Assembly: GCF_008364845.1 (NCBI RefSeq) | Contig: NZ_VTTP01000007.1 | Span: forward strand, 124,001-188,000 | DNA from: Actinotalea subterranea | Lineage (GTDB): Bacteria; Actinomycetota; Actinomycetes; Actinomycetales; Cellulomonadaceae | Direction: 5' to 3' | DNA length: 64,000 nt | Shown: one piece after another, positions 25,543 through 38,905 of the stretch | How positions within the stretch are numbered: position 1 is the first letter of the stretch | How the letters are laid out: each line of letters starts with the position of its first letter | The notes under the pieces: model-generated | Told to the model about the DNA's origin: nothing | Database searches by the model: none | The model's input: only the letters and a program-made list of their open reading frames with translations | Position numbers and translations under genes: made by a program

Positions 25543-25862
25543 CTCCAGGGACCGAAGACCGGGTTCCAGGGCCTCAACGTCCGGCGGGCGACCAGGCCCC
25601 GCCGCGCGAACGGGTCACGGTCCAGCACCGCCTCCGCGTCGGCACGTGACTCCGCGCGGAGCAGGAGGAGGGCGCCGTCGGCCTCCGCGGCAGCCTCCGG
25701 CGCTCCGGGCTCGTGGCCCTCGGTCGGCCCCGTCCAGGGCCCGCTGGCCAGCAGGGCGCCGGCCTCGAACAGCTCGGCGAGGAAGCGACGGTGCTCGGGC
25801 CGGACCACGTCACGCACGTCGGCGCGAGGGTCGTACACGTACTGGACGGCGTAGACGGTCAT
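25539..25862 (-). CDS. YciI-like (YCII domain) protein
   Basis: A 107-residue small cytoplasmic protein with the ferredoxin-like YCII pattern: VYAVQYVYDPR, RPEHRRFLAELFEAGALLASGPW with the conserved histidine, and LDRDPFARRGLVARR. Family members are proposed small-molecule lyases or dehalogenase-like proteins, but few have known reactions. ATG 25860-25862 is preferred over one eight codons upstream because the first beta strand follows it. The gene ends in TAG at 25539-25541, which overlaps the TAG of the TerC gene on the other strand in the palindrome CTAG. Confidence 0.78.
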   Translation of the reverse strand: MTVYAVQYVYDPRADVRDVVRPEHRRFLAELFEAGALLASGPWTGPTEGHEPGAPEAAAEADGALLLLRAESRADAEAVLDRDPFARRGLVARRTLRPWNPVFGPWS

Positions 25863-26000
25863 CCCCGCATTCTGCCGTCGGTTCACCCGCGGGGTGCCTC
25901 GTCTCGGCGTGCGGGACGCGCAGCCCCCACCTACCGTCGACGGGACGGCGAGAGCAGGTGGTCACCTGTGCGATCGATCCAGGAGCGGGAGGCGGACGCG

Positions 26001-27440
26001 GTGCCACAGGCAGACATGGTCCGTGGGGTCCTCCTCGACGACCGGTACCGCCTCGAGGACGTGCTCGGGCAGGGCGGCATGGCGACCGTCTACCGCGCGC
26101 ACGACACGGTCCTCGGCCGCGACGTCGCGATCAAGCTCTTCCCACCGGTCGCCGAGCACGCCGAGGACGTGCTGCGCCACCAGGCCGAGATCCGTGTGCT
26201 CGGGCAGCTCAGCCACCCCGGCCTCGTGACGCTGCACGACGCCGGCTCGGCGCACGTCGGCGGGCCGTTGCGCCAGACCTACCTCGTCATGGAGCTCGTG
26301 CACGGACCCACGCTGGCCGACCGGCTCCACGAAGGTCCCCTGAGCTCCAGGCATGCGGCGCGTGTGGGGCGGCAGATGGCGGAGGCACTCGCGACGGTGC
26401 ACGCGGCCGGTGTGGTGCACCGCGACGTGAAGCCCGCGAACGTGCTGCTCGTGGACCGCGACGGCACGCAGGAGAGGGCTTCTGAGGACCCCGCGCTCGC
26501 CCTGACGACGGGGCCCGTCGTCAAGATCGCCGACTTCGGGATCGCCCTGCTCGCCGACGGGGCGCGGCTGACCGTGACGGGCACCACGCTGGGCACGGCG
26601 ACCTACCTGAGCCCGGAGCAGGCCGCCGGGGGCGTCGTCGGCCCCGCGACGGACGTGTACGCGCTCGGCCTCGTGCTCCTCGAGTGCCTCACGGGTCGCA
26701 AGGCCTTCACCGGGACCGTGGTCGAGGTCGCCGCAGCACGGCTGACCACGTCGCCGCAGGTGCCCACGGCTTTCGGGGCCGCGTGGGCCGAGGTCCTCTC
26801 GGCGATGACGCGGCGTCGGCCGGAGGAGCGGCCGCCCGCGGCGGAGGTCGCAGCGCATCTGGCTGCGATCCTCGACGCTCCGGTCCCGGCCGGCGACGTG
26901 CCGACGGGGGCGATGGCGACCGCGCCGTCCCCGCACGTGGCGCTCGACGCCGCTCGGCCCCTGGCCCCCACCGGCGCCCTCGACCTCACCGGGCCCGAGC
27001 CTGCCGCGCCGCCCGCCGTCACGACGGGGCGCAGCGGCGCTGCGCGGGCCGGCGAGCGGCCGGCTGTCATCCCGCCGCGCGCTGCGCCGACGAGGGCCGA
27101 GGGCGGTCAGACCGGCCGCGCGGGCAGCCCCGGGCTCCCGCCGGAGCCGACGCGCAGGTTCGCGCCCGAGGAGGTGCGGGCGACCGCGGAGCGTGCGGCG
27201 GGGGAGCCACGCGTCCGGCCGACCGCAGCGGAGCTCGCGCGCCGCGACACCCGCGGCAGGCGTCGCCACCGGGGCGCCGCCCTGGCTGCTGTGGGCGTCG
27301 TGCTCCTCGGCGCGGGGGGCCTGTTCACGGCCCGGGTCATGACCGAGGAGGCGGACCGCGGGACGCCTCCCACCTACCCCAGCGTCGACGGGACGCTCGG
27401 GGAGGCGTTGACCGACCTGCAGCGGAGCGTGCAGCCATGA
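26001..27440 (+). CDS. Transmembrane serine/threonine protein kinase
   Basis: A 479-residue Hanks-type kinase. The catalytic domain spans about residues 15-290: glycine loop GQGGMATVYRA, VAIK lysine, catalytic loop HRDVKPANVLL, DFG in KIADFGIAL, and the activation segment GTATYLSPEQ. A long Ala/Pro-rich linker follows, then a single membrane span (AALAAVGVVLLGAGGLF) and only about 35 outside residues with no PASTA repeats, so it does not look like a PknB-type peptidoglycan sensor. GTG 26001 follows GGGAGG by eight bases. Its stop overlaps the start of a lipoprotein gene, which suggests a functional pair. Confidence 0.9.
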   Translation: MPQADMVRGVLLDDRYRLEDVLGQGGMATVYRAHDTVLGRDVAIKLFPPVAEHAEDVLRHQAEIRVLGQLSHPGLVTLHDAGSAHVGGPLRQTYLVMELVHGPTLADRLHEGPLSSRHAARVGRQMAEALATVHAAGVVHRDVKPANVLLVDRDGTQERASEDPALALTTGPVVKIADFGIALLADGARLTVTGTTLGTATYLSPEQAAGGVVGPATDVYALGLVLLECLTGRKAFTGTVVEVAAARLTTSPQVPTAFGAAWAEVLSAMTRRRPEERPPAAEVAAHLAAILDAPVPAGDVPTGAMATAPSPHVALDAARPLAPTGALDLTGPEPAAPPAVTTGRSGAARAGERPAVIPPRAAPTRAEGGQTGRAGSPGLPPEPTRRFAPEEVRATAERAAGEPRVRPTAAELARRDTRGRRRHRGAALAAVGVVLLGAGGLFTARVMTEEADRGTPPTYPSVDGTLGEALTDLQRSVQP

Positions 27441-27988
27441 CGCGCGGGGAGCCGAGGGTGCACCGGCGGTGGGCGCCGGCCGCGCGGGAGCGGAGGGCGT
27501 ACGGCGCGGTGGCGGCGCTGGGAGTGCTCGTCACGCTGTCGGCCTGCTCACCCGCGCTGGAGCTCGACCCGGGGGCCGCCACGGAGCTTCAGGCAGCCGT
27601 CCTCGCCGTGACGCAGGCCGCGGCCGCCGGTCGGCTGGACGAGGCCGAGACCGGCGTGTCACAGGTGCGTGAGACGCTCGAGGCGGCCGTCGATTCCGGT
27701 GCGGTCTCGGCGGAGCGGTACGGCGAGATCGACGACGCCCTGGACCGGACGGCTGCCGAGCTCGCGGCGGCGAGGCAGGCGGAGGCCGAGCGGCTCGCGG
27801 CGGAGCAGGCAGCCGCGGAGCAGGCGGCGGCCGCACAGGCGGAGGCCGACCGGCTGGCCGCCGAGCAGGCCGCGGCGGACCAGGCGGCCGCCGAGCGGGC
27901 GGCCCAGGATCAGGCGACGGGACGGGAGCAGGGTGACGAGGACGACAAGCCGGGCCCCGGCCGCGGGAGAGGGAACCAGGACGACTGA
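27437..27988 (+). CDS. Putative lipoprotein with a coiled-coil tail
   Basis: A 183-residue protein of unknown function. The N-terminus has a basic region and hydrophobic core ending in the lipobox LSAC with Cys at residue 37, predicting export and lipid attachment. Residues 45-105 form a short helical domain (ELQAAVLAVTQAAAAGRLDE). Residues 110-165 are Ala/Glu/Gln repeats of the AEQAAAEQAAAAQAEADRLA type, a strong coiled coil. The end is charged and Gly/Arg-rich. It is translationally coupled (ATGA) to the membrane kinase, so it may be that kinase's outer sensor or scaffold; this is inference. Confidence 0.72.
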   Translation: MTRGEPRVHRRWAPAARERRAYGAVAALGVLVTLSACSPALELDPGAATELQAAVLAVTQAAAAGRLDEAETGVSQVRETLEAAVDSGAVSAERYGEIDDALDRTAAELAAARQAEAERLAAEQAAAEQAAAAQAEADRLAAEQAAADQAAAERAAQDQATGREQGDEDDKPGPGRGRGNQDD

Positions 27989-27995
27989 CCCCGCC

Positions 27996-28688
27996 TCACC
28001 AGCCGCGTTGCCACCATGCCGGGAGCTCCCCGCGCTCGGCCCCCAGAGTCGTGTCGGCACCGTGGCCGGGGTACACCCACGTGTCGTCCGGGAACCGGGC
28101 GAAGACACGGTCCTCGAGGTCGCGCATCAGGGAGCGGAAGTCGTCGGCCGTCTCGGTCCGGCCAGGTCCACCCGGGAAGAGGCTGTCTCCCGTGAAGAGG
28201 TGGACCCTGCCGGGACGCGCGTCGTCGGCGCGCGCGTGCTCAGGCTCGCGGTACGCCAGGGCGACGGCACCGGGCGTGTGGCCCCGCAGCGCGACGACGT
28301 CGAGCGCGACGTGGCCCACCGCGAGGACGTCGCCGTCGTGAAGACGGCGGGTCACGGGCACCGGGAGCGCGGAGGCGTCCTCGGCGCCCGCCGCGACCGA
28401 TGCGCCGGTCACCGCCACGATCGACTCGAGCGCGCCGTGGTGGTCGGCGTGGCGGTGCGTGGTCACGACGGTGTCGAGCCGCGCCGCCCCGGAGCCCTCG
28501 CGGACGAGGTCGAGGAGACGCTGCGGGTCCGCGGCCGCATCCACGAGCAGCTGGTCGCCGCTCGACCGGCACGTCAGCAGGTACGCGTTGTTGTCCATTG
28601 GGCCGACCGAGACCTTGCGGATCGTGAGCTCGTCGAGGTCCCTGACCGCAGCCCGACCGCCGGGCTGAACCACGCCGTCGTACGCCAT
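27996..28688 (-). CDS. MBL-fold metallo-hydrolase
   Basis: A 230-residue metallo-beta-lactamase-fold enzyme. Metal ligands are visible in [28 protein letters not shown] and VYPGHG, the pattern of glyoxalase II-like hydrolases. The substrate is unknown; small thioesters are common in the group. ATG 28686-28688 is chosen over an upstream in-frame start because the conserved fold begins soon after and only disordered sequence precedes it. It converges tightly on the lipoprotein gene (seven bases between stops) and is divergent from uvrA. Confidence 0.85.
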   Translation of the reverse strand: MAYDGVVQPGGRAAVRDLDELTIRKVSVGPMDNNAYLLTCRSSGDQLLVDAAADPQRLLDLVREGSGAARLDTVVTTHRHADHHGALESIVAVTGASVAAGAEDASALPVPVTRRLHDGDVLAVGHVALDVVALRGHTPGAVALAYREPEHARADDARPGRVHLFTGDSLFPGGPGRTETADDFRSLMRDLEDRVFARFPDDTWVYPGHGADTTLGAERGELPAWWQRGW

Positions 28689-28756
28689 GGGCTCATCCTG
28701 CCCCTCGCCGCACGCCGTCGCCGCGGGTTCCGGACGCACGTGGCCGACGTCACCGT

Positions 28757-28772
28757 TCGAACGTCTGTACGG
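28757..28772. promoter_or_regulatory. LexA (SOS) box in front of uvrA
   Basis: TCGAACGTCTGTACGG matches the actinobacterial SOS consensus TCGAAC-N4-GTTCGA with a perfect left half and four of six bases in the right half. It sits 16 bases before the uvrA -10 hexamer, overlapping the -35 region, where LexA would block RNA polymerase. Confidence 0.65.
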
Positions 28773-28788
28773 ATCGCACCCCTCGACC

Positions 28789-28794
28789 TAGGAT
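28789..28794 (+). promoter_or_regulatory. -10 hexamer of uvrA; fixes the leaderless GTG start
   Basis: TAGGAT overlaps an upstream in-frame ATG (28793), which therefore cannot be well inside the mRNA. Seven bases later is GTG 28802, the expected transcription start, so translation probably begins there without a leader. Confidence 0.6.
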
Positions 28795-28801
28795 GGATCA
28801 G

Positions 28802-31663
<2,862 letters not shown>

Positions 31664-31681
31664 CCTCCACGGACCGGGTGC

Positions 31682-32170
31682 TCAGCTCTCGACGACCACG
31701 GGGGCCGGCTCGGTCCGGACGGGGAAGTTGACGGAGCGCTTGATGAAGCAGTGCTCGCCCGCGCGGCCGTGCACGGCGTCGAGCACGTCCTCGTCGACGG
31801 CCTGCCCCGCGGCGGACCGCACGGTGACCCGCGGGTGCAGCACCACCTGGGTGAACTGACCGGCGCCGGCGGCCTCCACGCGCATGGTGCCGACCACCTC
31901 GTCGGCGTACCCCGTCACGACCACGCCCGCCTGCGCCGCGAGGTGCAGGAACCACAGCATGTGGCACTGGGAGAGGGCCGCCACGAGGAGCTCCTCGGGG
32001 CTGTACCGGCTCGGGTCACCCCGGAACGCCGGGTCGGCCGAGCCCGGCAGCGGCGGCTTGCCCTCGAAGTGGATCTCGTGGTCCCGGCTGTACGCGGTGT
32101 AGCTCGTCGTCCCCACCGTGCCCGCTCCGGTCCAGCGGATCTCGGCCTCGTACGTGTGCAGGATGCCCAT
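31682..32170 (-). CDS. OsmC/Ohr-family protein (peroxide-type redox)
   Basis: A 162-residue cytoplasmic protein. The two redox cysteines of the OsmC family appear in LSQCHMLWFLHLAAQAG and EHCFIKRSVNFPV, and the conserved RYSPEELLVAALSQ motif precedes the first. Family members reduce organic hydroperoxides through these thiols. It is divergent from uvrC, with starts 151 bases apart. On its own strand TACGTT (32176-32181) lies five bases before the ATG, so its mRNA may also lack a leader. Confidence 0.87.
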   Translation of the reverse strand: MGILHTYEAEIRWTGAGTVGTTSYTAYSRDHEIHFEGKPPLPGSADPAFRGDPSRYSPEELLVAALSQCHMLWFLHLAAQAGVVVTGYADEVVGTMRVEAAGAGQFTQVVLHPRVTVRSAAGQAVDEDVLDAVHGRAGEHCFIKRSVNFPVRTEPAPVVVES

Positions 32171-32175
32171 GCCTC

Positions 32176-32181
32176 AACGTA
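32176..32181 (-). promoter_or_regulatory. -10 hexamer of the OsmC-family gene
   Basis: Read on the minus strand, TACGTT ends five bases before the ATG at 32170. The spacing is one base shorter than in the other probable leaderless genes of this window. Confidence 0.45.
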
Positions 32182-32308
32182 TCGGGAGCGCGCCGCGGCG
32201 GCGCGTCACACGTCCCCGCGTGCCGGCGTCGCGCCAGCCGGTGTGGGGCGTCGTGGCCGTGGGGGGCGCGACGGTACCTGCCGGTTCGGGCGTGACGGTG
32301 GGCTGATC

Positions 32309-32314
32309 TACCCT
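32309..32314 (+). promoter_or_regulatory. -10 hexamer of uvrC, probable leaderless start
   Basis: TACCCT ends seven bases before the uvrC ATG, identical in sequence to the hexamer in front of coaE. No ribosome site lies between. Confidence 0.6.
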
Positions 32315-32321
32315 CGACCCC

Positions 32322-34499
32322 ATGGCTGACCCGGCGACCTATCGACCGAGACCCGGCCAGGTCCCCGACTCGCCCGGCGTCTACCGGTTCCGCGACGAGC
32401 ACGGCCGGGTCGTCTACGTGGGCAAGGCGAAGAGCCTGCGCTCCCGGCTGGCGAACTACTTCCAGGACATCGCCGCGCTGCACCCGCGCACGCAGCAGAT
32501 GGTCACCACCGCGGCCTCCGTGGAGTGGACCGTCGTCGGCACCGAGGTCGAGGCGCTCGCGCTCGAGTACTCCTGGATCAAGGAGTTCGACCCGCGCTTC
32601 AACGTCAAGTACCGCGACGACAAGTCGTACCCGTACCTCGCGGTCACGCTCGGCGAGCAGTTCCCCCGGGTGCAGGTGATGCGCGGGGCCAAGCGGCCGG
32701 GCACCCGGTACTTCGGCCCCTACGGCCACGCGTGGGCGATCCGCGAGACCGTCGACCTGCTGCTCCGCGTCTTCCCCGTGCGTACGTGCTCGTCCGGCGT
32801 CTTCAAGCGCGCCGCGCAGTCGGGCCGCCCGTGCCTCCTGGGCTACATCGACAAGTGCTCGGCGCCCTGCGTCGGGCGCGTCACGCCCGACGAGCACCGC
32901 GCCCTCGCGGAGGACTTCTGCGACTTCATGGCCGGCGACACCGCGCGGTTCGTGCGACGGCTCGAGCGCCGCATGCAGGAGGCGTCCGCGGGTCTCGAGT
33001 TCGAGCTCGCGGCCCGCCTGCGGGACGACATCGGCGCGCTGCAGCGTGCGACCGAGAAGAACGCCGTCGTCCTGGCGGACGGCACGGACGCGGACGTGTT
33101 CGCGCTGGTCGGCGACGAGCTCGAGGCGGCGGTGCAGGTCTTCCACGTCCGCGGTGGACGCATCCGCGGGCAGCGCGGCTGGATCGTCGAGAAGGTCGAG
33201 GACATCACCGACGGCGAGCTCGTCGAGCACCTGCTCCAGCAGGTCTACGGCGAGGGTGTCGCGCCGGGCGACGCGGGTCGGTCCTCGCCGGGTGCGGTCC
33301 GGCCCGAGCGCGAGGCGGCGGCGACGAGCGCGGTGCCCCGAGAGGTGCTCGTCCCCGTGCTCCCGCCGGACGTCGAGCAGGTGACCGACTGGCTGACGGG
33401 GCTGCGCGGCGCGCGCGTCCAGGTCCGCGTGCCGCAGCGCGGCGACAAGAAGTCGCTCGCCGAGACCGTGCGCCGCAACGCCGAGCAGGCCCTCGTGCTG
33501 CACCGCACCCGACGCGCGGGCGACCTGACGACACGGAGCCAGGCGCTGCGTGAGATCCAGGAGGCGCTCGGCCTGCGCACGGCGCCGCTGCGCATCGAGT
33601 GCTACGACATCTCGACCACGCAGGGGACCTACCAGGTGGGCTCGATGGTCGTGTTCGAGGACGGCCTCGCCCGCAAGTCCGAGTACCGCCAGTTCAGCGT
33701 CCGCGGCCCCGACGGAGACGGTGCCCGGGACGACACGGCGGCGATGTACGAGGTCATCACGCGGCGGTTCCGGCGCTACGTCGAGGACCAGGCGCGATCG
33801 GGCGCCCTCGACCTGGGCGACGCCGGCGGCGCTGACGGCGACCCCTCCGTGGGCGTCGCGGACGTCGAGGCCAGGGAGCCCGTGCGGCGCGTGGCCCCGG
33901 TCTCCGGCGAGGTCCCGGCAGAGGTCGACGGTCAGCGGTCCCGCTTCGCGTACCCGCCCAACCTCGTCGTGGTCGACGGCGGTCCGCCCCAGGTCGCAGC
34001 CGCCGCGCGGGCCCTCGCGGACCTCGGCGTTGACGACGTCGCGCTCTGCGGCCTCGCGAAGCGGCTCGAGGAGGTCTGGCTGCCCGGGGAGGAGTACCCG
34101 GTCATCCTCCAGCGCAGCTCCGAGGGCCTCTACCTGCTGCAGCGGGTCCGCGACGAGGCGCACAGGTTCGCGATCCGGCACCACCGTGCGCGGCGCAGCA
34201 AGGGCATGACGGTCTCGGCGCTCGACGACGTGCCGGGCCTCGGCCCGACCCGGTCCGCGGCGCTGCTCAAGCACTTCGGCTCCGTCGCGCGCCTGCGGAG
34301 CGCCGACGTCGAGGAGATCGCCGCCGTGCGGGGCATGGGGCCGGCGACCGCGCGCGCGGTGGTGGCCGCGTTGCGCGGCGAGACCGCGGTGCCGGCCGAC
34401 GCGCCGGCGACCCTGGCCCCCGTCGACGCGCCGACGTCGGGCGTGGGGGAGGACGCGCCCCTGCCCGAGGACCGTCCGGCTGGCATGCTGGAGCCATGA
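32322..34499 (+). CDS. uvrC: Excinuclease ABC subunit C
   Basis: A 725-residue nuclease that makes both incisions in nucleotide excision repair. The N-terminal GIY-YIG domain shows [20 protein letters not shown] near residue 18. A UVR domain ([17 protein letters not shown]) is near 230. The RNase H-like endonuclease domain contains [20 protein letters not shown] and [14 protein letters not shown]. Two helix-hairpin-helix motifs ([32 protein letters not shown]) end the fold. An acidic/Gly insert near residues 505-530 and a 40-residue tail are extra. The stop overlaps the rapZ start (ATGA), beginning the uvrC-rapZ-yvcK-whiA cluster. Confidence 0.95.
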   Translation: MADPATYRPRPGQVPDSPGVYRFRDEHGRVVYVGKAKSLRSRLANYFQDIAALHPRTQQMVTTAASVEWTVVGTEVEALALEYSWIKEFDPRFNVKYRDDKSYPYLAVTLGEQFPRVQVMRGAKRPGTRYFGPYGHAWAIRETVDLLLRVFPVRTCSSGVFKRAAQSGRPCLLGYIDKCSAPCVGRVTPDEHRALAEDFCDFMAGDTARFVRRLERRMQEASAGLEFELAARLRDDIGALQRATEKNAVVLADGTDADVFALVGDELEAAVQVFHVRGGRIRGQRGWIVEKVEDITDGELVEHLLQQVYGEGVAPGDAGRSSPGAVRPEREAAATSAVPREVLVPVLPPDVEQVTDWLTGLRGARVQVRVPQRGDKKSLAETVRRNAEQALVLHRTRRAGDLTTRSQALREIQEALGLRTAPLRIECYDISTTQGTYQVGSMVVFEDGLARKSEYRQFSVRGPDGDGARDDTAAMYEVITRRFRRYVEDQARSGALDLGDAGGADGDPSVGVADVEAREPVRRVAPVSGEVPAEVDGQRSRFAYPPNLVVVDGGPPQVAAAARALADLGVDDVALCGLAKRLEEVWLPGEEYPVILQRSSEGLYLLQRVRDEAHRFAIRHHRARRSKGMTVSALDDVPGLGPTRSAALLKHFGSVARLRSADVEEIAAVRGMGPATARAVVAALRGETAVPADAPATLAPVDAPTSGVGEDAPLPEDRPAGMLEP

Positions 34500-35434
34500 G
34501 TGCCGAGCCGCCCCCGATGACCGTGCCCTCAGGCATCCCCGCCCTCGAGGCCTCGACCCCCACCCCGCGTGCAGACCTGCCCGAGCTCCTCGTCATCACC
34601 GGCATGTCCGGCGCCGGCCGGACCAAGGCCGCGGCCGTCCTCGAGGACCTCGACTGGTACGTCGTCGACAACCTGCCGGCCCAGCTGCTCACCCAGCTCG
34701 CGGGGATGATGACGTCGGGGCCCGGGGGTGTGAACCGGCTCGCCGCCGTGGTCGACGTGCGGGGCCGCGAGTTCTTCGCCGACCTGGTCAACGTGATCGA
34801 CTCGCTGCGCGAGGCCGGCCTGAGCCACCGCATCCTCTACCTCGACGCGTCGGACGCGGTGCTCGTGCAGCGCTTCGAGACCGTGCGCCGCCCGCACCCC
34901 CTCCAGGGCGGGCGTCGCATCCTCGACGGGATCGCCGAGGAGCGCGCCCTGCTCCGCGAGATCCGTGAGCGTGCCGACGTGGTGATCGACACGACGGACC
35001 TGAACGTCCACGACCTGGCCCGTGAGGTCCGGCTCGCCGTCACGGGCGGCGACGAGGACTCGCTCAAGATCAACGTGATCTCGTTCGGCTTCAAGTACGG
35101 GCTCCCGCTCGACGCGGACCACGTGGTCGACGTGCGCTTCCTCGCCAACCCGTACTGGATCACGGAGCTGCGCCACCTGACGGGGCGGGACGAGCCGGTG
35201 CGCGACTACGTCCTCGGGCTCGAGGGCGCCCGGCTGTTCGTCGAGAGGTACGCGGACGCCCTCGAGCCGGTGCTCGCCGGGTACGCGCACGAGGACAAGC
35301 GCTACGCGACCCTCGCGGTCGGCTGCACGGGCGGCAAGCACCGCTCCGTCGCTCTCGCGGAGGCCCTGGCGGGCGCGCTGCGTGAGCGAGGTCAGCGTGT
35401 CGTGGTGACCCACCGGGACCTCGGACGCGAGTGA
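34496..35434 (+). CDS. rapZ: RNase adapter/nucleotide-binding protein RapZ (YvcJ family)
   Basis: A 312-residue P-loop protein. The Walker A is [11 protein letters not shown] near residue 36, where the usual GKS is GRT, a change common in actinobacterial members. The Walker B-like DVRGREFF and the C-terminal motif [14 protein letters not shown] are diagnostic. In enterobacteria RapZ controls amino-sugar synthesis through an sRNA; its actinobacterial role is not settled. It is coupled at both ends, with four bases shared with uvrC and TGATG with yvcK. The N-terminal 25 residues are a Pro-rich extension. Confidence 0.92.
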   Translation: MSAEPPPMTVPSGIPALEASTPTPRADLPELLVITGMSGAGRTKAAAVLEDLDWYVVDNLPAQLLTQLAGMMTSGPGGVNRLAAVVDVRGREFFADLVNVIDSLREAGLSHRILYLDASDAVLVQRFETVRRPHPLQGGRRILDGIAEERALLREIRERADVVIDTTDLNVHDLAREVRLAVTGGDEDSLKINVISFGFKYGLPLDADHVVDVRFLANPYWITELRHLTGRDEPVRDYVLGLEGARLFVERYADALEPVLAGYAHEDKRYATLAVGCTGGKHRSVALAEALAGALRERGQRVVVTHRDLGRE

Positions 35435-36477
35435 TGGGGGAGTCCTCCTCCCGGACCCGCGACGGGCGCCGCGGCCCCGGCGCCGCCCCGCGCCCCGCGA
35501 GCGTCGGCGGCCCGGGCGGCATCGGGCCGGCCGTCGTCGCGCTCGGCGGCGGCCACGGGCTCTACGCGAGCCTCTCCGCGCTGCGCCTCATGTCGGACCG
35601 GCTGACTGCGGTCGTGACGGTCGCCGACGACGGCGGGTCGTCGGGGCGGCTCCGCGACGAGATGGACGTCCTGCCGCCGGGTGACCTGCGCATGGCTCTG
35701 TCGGCGCTGTGCGACGACTCGGACTGGGGACGTACCTGGCGCGACGTCCTCCAGCACAGGTTCCACTCGGCGGGCTCGCTCGACCAGCACGCCGTCGGCA
35801 ACCTGCTCATCGTGGCGCTCTGGGAGCTCCTCGGGGACACCGTGGAGGGTCTCGACTGGGTCGGGCGGCTCCTCGGCGCTCGGGGCCGGGTGCTCCCCAT
35901 GGCGTCCGTCCCGCTGGCGATCGAGGCCGACGTGGCCGATCCGGCCGACCCGGCCCTGCGGGTCGTGCGCGGCCAGAGCGCGGTCGCCGTGGCGCACGGG
36001 CGCATCCAGCAGATGCGGCTCGTCCCCGACGACCCGCCCGCGTGCCCGGAGGCCGTGGCGGCCGTCGACTCGGCCGACTGGGTGGTCCTCGGGCCCGGCT
36101 CGTGGTTCACGTCCGTGATGCCGCACCTCCTCGTCCCGGAGCTGTCGGCGGCGCTCCACCGGACCCGTGCGCGGCGCTGCGTGACCCTCAACCTGCGCCC
36201 CGAGTCGGAGGACGAGGGCATGACGTGCTACGAGCACCTGTGCGCCCTCCAGGCGCACGCACCGGACCTGCGGATCGACGTCGTCGTGGCCGATCCGGGG
36301 TCGATCGAGGACATCGACGCGCTGCAGGTGAAGGCCCGCGAGATGGGCGCTGAGGTCGTGCTGCGACAGGTCCAGGTGGGCGACGGCACGGCCCGGCACG
36401 ACGCCCTGCGGCTCGCCGCGGCGTACCGCGACGCCTTCGCCGGGTTCATCGGAGACGTCGGGACCACGCGTGGGTGA
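35434..36477 (+). CDS. Gluconeogenesis factor YvcK/CofD-like protein
   Basis: A 347-residue protein of the YvcK family, which binds UDP-sugars and is needed for growth on gluconeogenic carbon and for cell-shape control in other bacteria. Motifs are VVALGGGHGLYASLSALR near residue 34, VVTVADDGGSSGRLRDE, DQHAVGNLLIVALWE and VLGPGSWFTSVMPHLLV. The first 30 residues are disordered. ATG 35434 uses the TGATG overlap with rapZ; GTG 35431 one codon earlier is equally possible. It stands between rapZ and whiA as in most actinobacteria and firmicutes. Confidence 0.92.
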   Translation: MGESSSRTRDGRRGPGAAPRPASVGGPGGIGPAVVALGGGHGLYASLSALRLMSDRLTAVVTVADDGGSSGRLRDEMDVLPPGDLRMALSALCDDSDWGRTWRDVLQHRFHSAGSLDQHAVGNLLIVALWELLGDTVEGLDWVGRLLGARGRVLPMASVPLAIEADVADPADPALRVVRGQSAVAVAHGRIQQMRLVPDDPPACPEAVAAVDSADWVVLGPGSWFTSVMPHLLVPELSAALHRTRARRCVTLNLRPESEDEGMTCYEHLCALQAHAPDLRIDVVVADPGSIEDIDALQVKAREMGAEVVLRQVQVGDGTARHDALRLAAAYRDAFAGFIGDVGTTRG

Positions 36478-36492
36478 TGGCAGGATGACGGC

Positions 36493-37473
36493 ATGGCGCT
36501 GACGGCACAGGTGAAGGACGAGCTTGCCCGGCTGGCCGTCGACAAGACGTCGTGCCGCAAGGCTGAGGTCTCTGCGACGCTGCGGTTCGCGGGCGGGCTG
36601 CACATCATCTCGGGACGGATCGTCATCGAGGCGGAGCTGGACACGGGCGTGGCCGCACGGCGGCTGCGCCAGTTCATCGCGGAGGTGTACGGCCACACGA
36701 GCGACGTGGTCGTGGTCAGCGGTGGCGGCCTGCGCCGCGGGACGCGCTACGTGGTGCGCGTGGTCAAGGACGGCGAGTCGCTCGCGCGGCAGACGGGGCT
36801 CCTCGACAACCGTGGGCGGCCCGTGCGTGGACTCCCGCCGCAGGTCGTGTCCGCCGGCGTGGGCGAGGCCGAGGCCGCCTGGCGGGGTGCCTTCCTCGCG
36901 CACGGGTCCCTGACGGAGCCGGGCCGCTCGGCGGCTCTCGAGATCACCTGCCCGGGTCCGGAGGCGGCGCTCGCGCTCGTCGGCGCGGCGCGACGGCTGG
37001 GGATCGCGGCCAAGGCGCGCGAGGTGCGCGGCGTGGACAGGGTCGTGATCCGGGACGGGGACGCCATCGGCGCGATGCTGACCCGCCTCGGTGCGCACGA
37101 CGCCGTGATGGTCTGGGAGGAGCGGCGCATGCGCCGCGAGGTCCGGGGCACCGCGAACCGCCTCGCCAACTTCGACGACGCGAACCTGCGCCGGTCCGCA
37201 CGTGCGGCCGTGGCCGCCGGCGCCCGGGTCGAGCGGGCGTTCGAGATCCTCGCCGAGGACCTTCCCGAGCACCTGCGTGAGGCGGGCGAGCTGCGCCTCG
37301 CGCACAAGCAGGCGTCGCTCGAGGAGCTCGGTCAGCTGGCCGACCCGCCGTTGACCAAGGACGCGGTGGCCGGTCGGATCCGGCGCCTCCTGGCGACCGC
37401 CGACAAGCGGGCGGCCGAGCTGGGCATCCCCGACACCGAGGCGGGCCTGACGCCCGACATGCTCGACGTCTGA
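36493..37473 (+). CDS. whiA: Sporulation/cell-division regulator WhiA
   Basis: A 326-residue DNA-binding protein with a LAGLIDADG homing-endonuclease-like N-terminal domain ([46 protein letters not shown]) and a C-terminal helix-turn-helix ([38 protein letters not shown]). In Streptomyces it switches on division genes with WhiB; in other species it is more generally a division and chromosome-segregation factor. The start is 15 bases after yvcK, with AGGATG as a weak ribosome site. It ends the uvrC cluster; gapA has its own leader. Confidence 0.94.
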   Translation: MALTAQVKDELARLAVDKTSCRKAEVSATLRFAGGLHIISGRIVIEAELDTGVAARRLRQFIAEVYGHTSDVVVVSGGGLRRGTRYVVRVVKDGESLARQTGLLDNRGRPVRGLPPQVVSAGVGEAEAAWRGAFLAHGSLTEPGRSAALEITCPGPEAALALVGAARRLGIAAKAREVRGVDRVVIRDGDAIGAMLTRLGAHDAVMVWEERRMRREVRGTANRLANFDDANLRRSARAAVAAGARVERAFEILAEDLPEHLREAGELRLAHKQASLEELGQLADPPLTKDAVAGRIRRLLATADKRAAELGIPDTEAGLTPDMLDV

Positions 37474-37575
37474 GCCGGACGCCACGCCCGGCGGTCGTGG
37501 CCCGGCGCGGGACGTCGGCGATCGAGCCCACGGTGGTCCACGCCCTGGTCACGGCCCTGCGGAACCACATCCGGG

Positions 37576-37592
37576 CGTCCGTTCCGCGGACG
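37576..37592. promoter_or_regulatory. Inverted repeat upstream of the gapA promoter
   Basis: CGTCCG and CGGACG form a perfect 6-bp inverted repeat with a TTCCG spacer, about 30 bases before the gapA -10 hexamer, in position for a regulator or a short hairpin. Confidence 0.35.
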
Positions 37593-37624
37593 AACGTCCT
37601 GGCGCACGCGAGGGCCTCTCCGTG

Positions 37625-37630
37625 TAGCCT
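37625..37630 (+). promoter_or_regulatory. -10 hexamer of gapA
   Basis: TAGCCT would start RNA near 37637, giving a leader of about 110 bases. The leader includes a small hairpin (GCGTAC 37674-37679 with GTACGC 37686-37691) and ends with GAGGAGG four bases before the GTG. Confidence 0.5.
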
Positions 37631-37632
37631 GA

Positions 37633-38754
<1,122 letters not shown>

Positions 38755-38784
38755 CCTCCTGCCCGTAGGAGCAGCACGACCATG

Positions 38785-38831
38785 CGTCCGCGTGCGCACC
38801 GCGGCCCTCGGGTCGCGGGCGCACGCGGACG
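38785..38831 (+). terminator. Hairpin between gapA and pgk
   Basis: CGTCCGCGTGCGC (38785-38797) and GCGCACGCGGACG (38819-38831) pair perfectly over 13 bases; the loop contains a smaller CCGCG/CGCGG stem. It may stop part of the transcription or protect the abundant gapA mRNA. Confidence 0.65.
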
Positions 38832-38905
38832 TCGTCATGTCCGGGAACAGCTGAACCCATCTGGCTGCCCGCAGTTCTGGCTGATCACAGTGAGGAAGTA
38901 GGACC

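Noticed and set aside
34496-34640. RapZ as inactive because its Walker A has GRT instead of GKS
   Set aside because: The same lysine-to-arginine change is common in actinobacterial RapZ proteins, so it is a family variant and not a local defect.
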